A stretch of DNA of 6,442 nucleotides. Source: an uncultured Chloroflexota bacterium. GTDB taxonomy: Bacteria > Chloroflexota > Limnocylindria > Limnocylindrales > Limnocylindraceae. The position numbers were made by a program, and so were the translations under genes. The notes below the pieces were generated by a model. That model made no database searches. It was not told where the DNA came from and saw only the letters and a list, made by a program, of their open reading frames with translations. Positions 5,593 to 6,442 of this stretch are shown here, piece after piece (position 1 is the first letter of the stretch; the number at the start of each line of letters is the position of its first letter). Location: positions 1 through 6,442 of the forward strand of contig CAJARA010000118.1 of the NCBI GenBank assembly GCA_903944295.1. The letters are read 5' to 3'.

Positions 5593-6264
5593 ATGTGGAC
5601 GATCAGCCCGAACGTGCAGCGCCTCGTGCTGAGCGCGCTCGCCCCTGTGATCGAACTTCTCGCGCCGCAACGCTGTGGCATCTGCGACTGCGAGGGGGCC
5701 CTCCTCTGCCAAGCGTGTCGTGATCTGTGGATCCCCACGCGACCAGAACTGGTCCCCGCAACTGGTCTCCGCGCCGCCGCAGCACTCGGCCCATACGAAG
5801 GTGGCCTCGGGGCGGCGATCCGCACCGCCAAGTACGGCGGCGTGCCCGGTCTCGCGCGCGAGCTCGGCGCGGCGCTACGCCCTGCTATTACACGCGTCAC
5901 ACGCGGCACCCCCTTCCAGGCAACACTCGTCCCAATCCCAACAGACCGGAGCCGTGTCCATGAGCGTGGCTTTGATCACGCCCTGCTGATCGCGGAGGCG
6001 GCGGGGTTGGCGTGCGGGGCGCCGGTTGCGCAGCTACTCGTACGAACACGCCCCACCGCGCCGCTTCATGCGGCGCACCGTGACGAGCGCGCCGCAATGC
6101 TGGACGGTGCAATGGCAACCGTAGACGCGCTACCAATCCCGCCTGCGATTGTGCTCATTGATGATGTGCGCACGAGTGGGGCCACCATGCGAGAAGCGGC
6201 GCGAGCGTTGCACGCCTCAGGTGCACAGTGGGTGGCTGGCGTCAGCGTGGCCTACGAACGTTAG
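5593..6264 (+). CDS. comF: ComF/GntX-family phosphoribosyltransferase-like protein
   Basis: A 223-residue cytoplasmic protein. The ATG at 5593 is the first start whose product begins with family sequence; the frame stays open further upstream but lies opposite the acyltransferase gene. An N-terminal zinc-binding knuckle has Cys28, Cys31, Cys39 and Cys42 (CGICDCEGALLCQAC). Then follow the ComF motifs: ALGPYEGGLGAAIRTAKYGG (64-83), VPIPTDRSRVHERGFDHA (113-130) and the PRPP-binding loop VLIDDVRTSGATM (187-199). Length fits the family. In Bacillus and Haemophilus relatives ComF is needed for DNA uptake during transformation, but many genomes carry it without other competence genes, and none are seen here. 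The segment RTRPTAPLHAAHRDER (151-166) lacks the Gln usual in relatives. The start has neither a Shine-Dalgarno sequence nor a good leaderless -10 box. The symbol is given by family, not proven role. Confidence 0.88.
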   Translation: MWTISPNVQRLVLSALAPVIELLAPQRCGICDCEGALLCQACRDLWIPTRPELVPATGLRAAAALGPYEGGLGAAIRTAKYGGVPGLARELGAALRPAITRVTRGTPFQATLVPIPTDRSRVHERGFDHALLIAEAAGLACGAPVAQLLVRTRPTAPLHAAHRDERAAMLDGAMATVDALPIPPAIVLIDDVRTSGATMREAARALHASGAQWVAGVSVAYER

Positions 6265-6265
6265 A

Positions 6266-6283
6266 GGCGCTTCGCCCCCTTTT
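6266..6283 (+). terminator. Weak terminator candidate after the ComF-like gene
   Basis: A 4-bp stem GGCG-CTT-CGCC (6266-6276) starts 2 nt after the stop codon and is followed by CCC and four T residues (6280-6283). The stem is short for an intrinsic terminator, so it may be only partly effective or fortuitous. Confidence 0.3.
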
Positions 6284-6285
6284 GC

Positions 6286-6291
6286 TATTAT
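6286..6291 (+). promoter_or_regulatory. -10 box of a likely leaderless promoter (TATTAT)
   Basis: TATTAT is followed by 6 nt (TCGGGC) and the ATG at 6298. It is the closest of the three such boxes to the TATAAT consensus (5 of 6). No Shine-Dalgarno sequence and no convincing -35 box are seen in the 33-bp gap after the ComF-like gene. Confidence 0.6.
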
Positions 6292-6297
6292 TCGGGC

Positions 6298-6442
6298 ATG
6301 AAGAAACTTACTCTTGCTGTTGCCGCCGCCCTTCTGGCCGCTAGCTGCGGCGGTACGGATAAGAACGGCATTCCGAACGCAGACCCGGTTGCGGGCTATG
6401 GAGAGAACGTCAGTGCCGTCTCATGTGACGCTGGTGGCCACG
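6298..6442 (+). CDS. Lipoprotein, N-terminal part (3' end outside window)
   Basis: Forty-eight codons are visible before the window ends, with no stop. The start MKKLTLAVAAALLAASC is a short lipoprotein signal: two lysines, a hydrophobic stretch, and Cys17 as the lipidation site. The residue three before the cysteine is Ala rather than the usual Leu, Val or Ile, a mild deviation. The mature start CGGTDKNG is a flexible linker as in many lipoproteins. One further Cys (residue 42) is visible. The family cannot be identified from this fragment. The gene follows the ComF-like gene by 33 bp and probably has its own leaderless promoter, so it is likely a separate unit. Confidence 0.8.
   Translation, partial: MKKLTLAVAAALLAASCGGTDKNGIPNADPVAGYGENVSAVSCDAGGH

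Noticed and set aside
5539..5712. 58-residue N-terminal extension of the acyltransferase
   Set aside because: It runs through the divergent promoter gap and into the ComF-like gene on the other strand; the residues are not family-like and the ATG at 5538 has a -10 box at leaderless spacing.

Overview
The window is about 6.4 kb of G+C-rich bacterial DNA (roughly 60% G+C by eye), densely packed with protein genes. I see no tRNA, rRNA, insertion sequence, phage gene or CRISPR array. Lipoproteins with lipoboxes, an MMPL exporter, a ComF-like protein and starts placed right behind a -10 box suggest an Actinomycetota- or Chloroflexota-like bacterium, possibly an environmental lineage. This is an inference; no taxonomic marker is present.

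Layout. (1) Bases 1-3241 form a plus-strand block: the C-terminal third of an MMPL/RND exporter (cut at the left edge); an AttH/CrtC-type lipocalin-like lipoprotein overlapping it by ATGA; a 72-residue single-pass membrane protein with a Ser/Pro-rich tail and its own likely leaderless promoter; and a PIG-L (LmbE-like) N-deacetylase carrying a large insertion. (2) A short convergent gap around 3242-3292 holds two small inverted repeats. (3) Bases 5538-3266 form a minus-strand two-gene operon: a CelD/BioF2-type acetyltransferase, then a GT4 glycosyltransferase, coupled by ATGA. (4) A 54-bp divergent gap (5539-5592) has a leaderless-type -10 box and a tandem 8-bp repeat. (5) On the plus strand come a ComF-like phosphoribosyltransferase and the first 145 bases of another lipoprotein gene.

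How the genes may work together. The exporter and the AttH-like lipoprotein are probably co-translated and may handle a lipid or other hydrophobic compound at the envelope. The deacetylase, glycosyltransferase and acyltransferase are the kinds of enzyme used to build or decorate a surface glycan or a glycosylated small molecule. That they act in one pathway is inference from proximity only, because the deacetylase is convergent to the other two.

Nothing here is clearly a new system. The points most worth a second look are the exporter/AttH pairing, the roughly 120-residue insertion in the deacetylase, the recurrent TANNNT-N6-7-ATG starts, and the tandem repeat where a -35 box would be expected.
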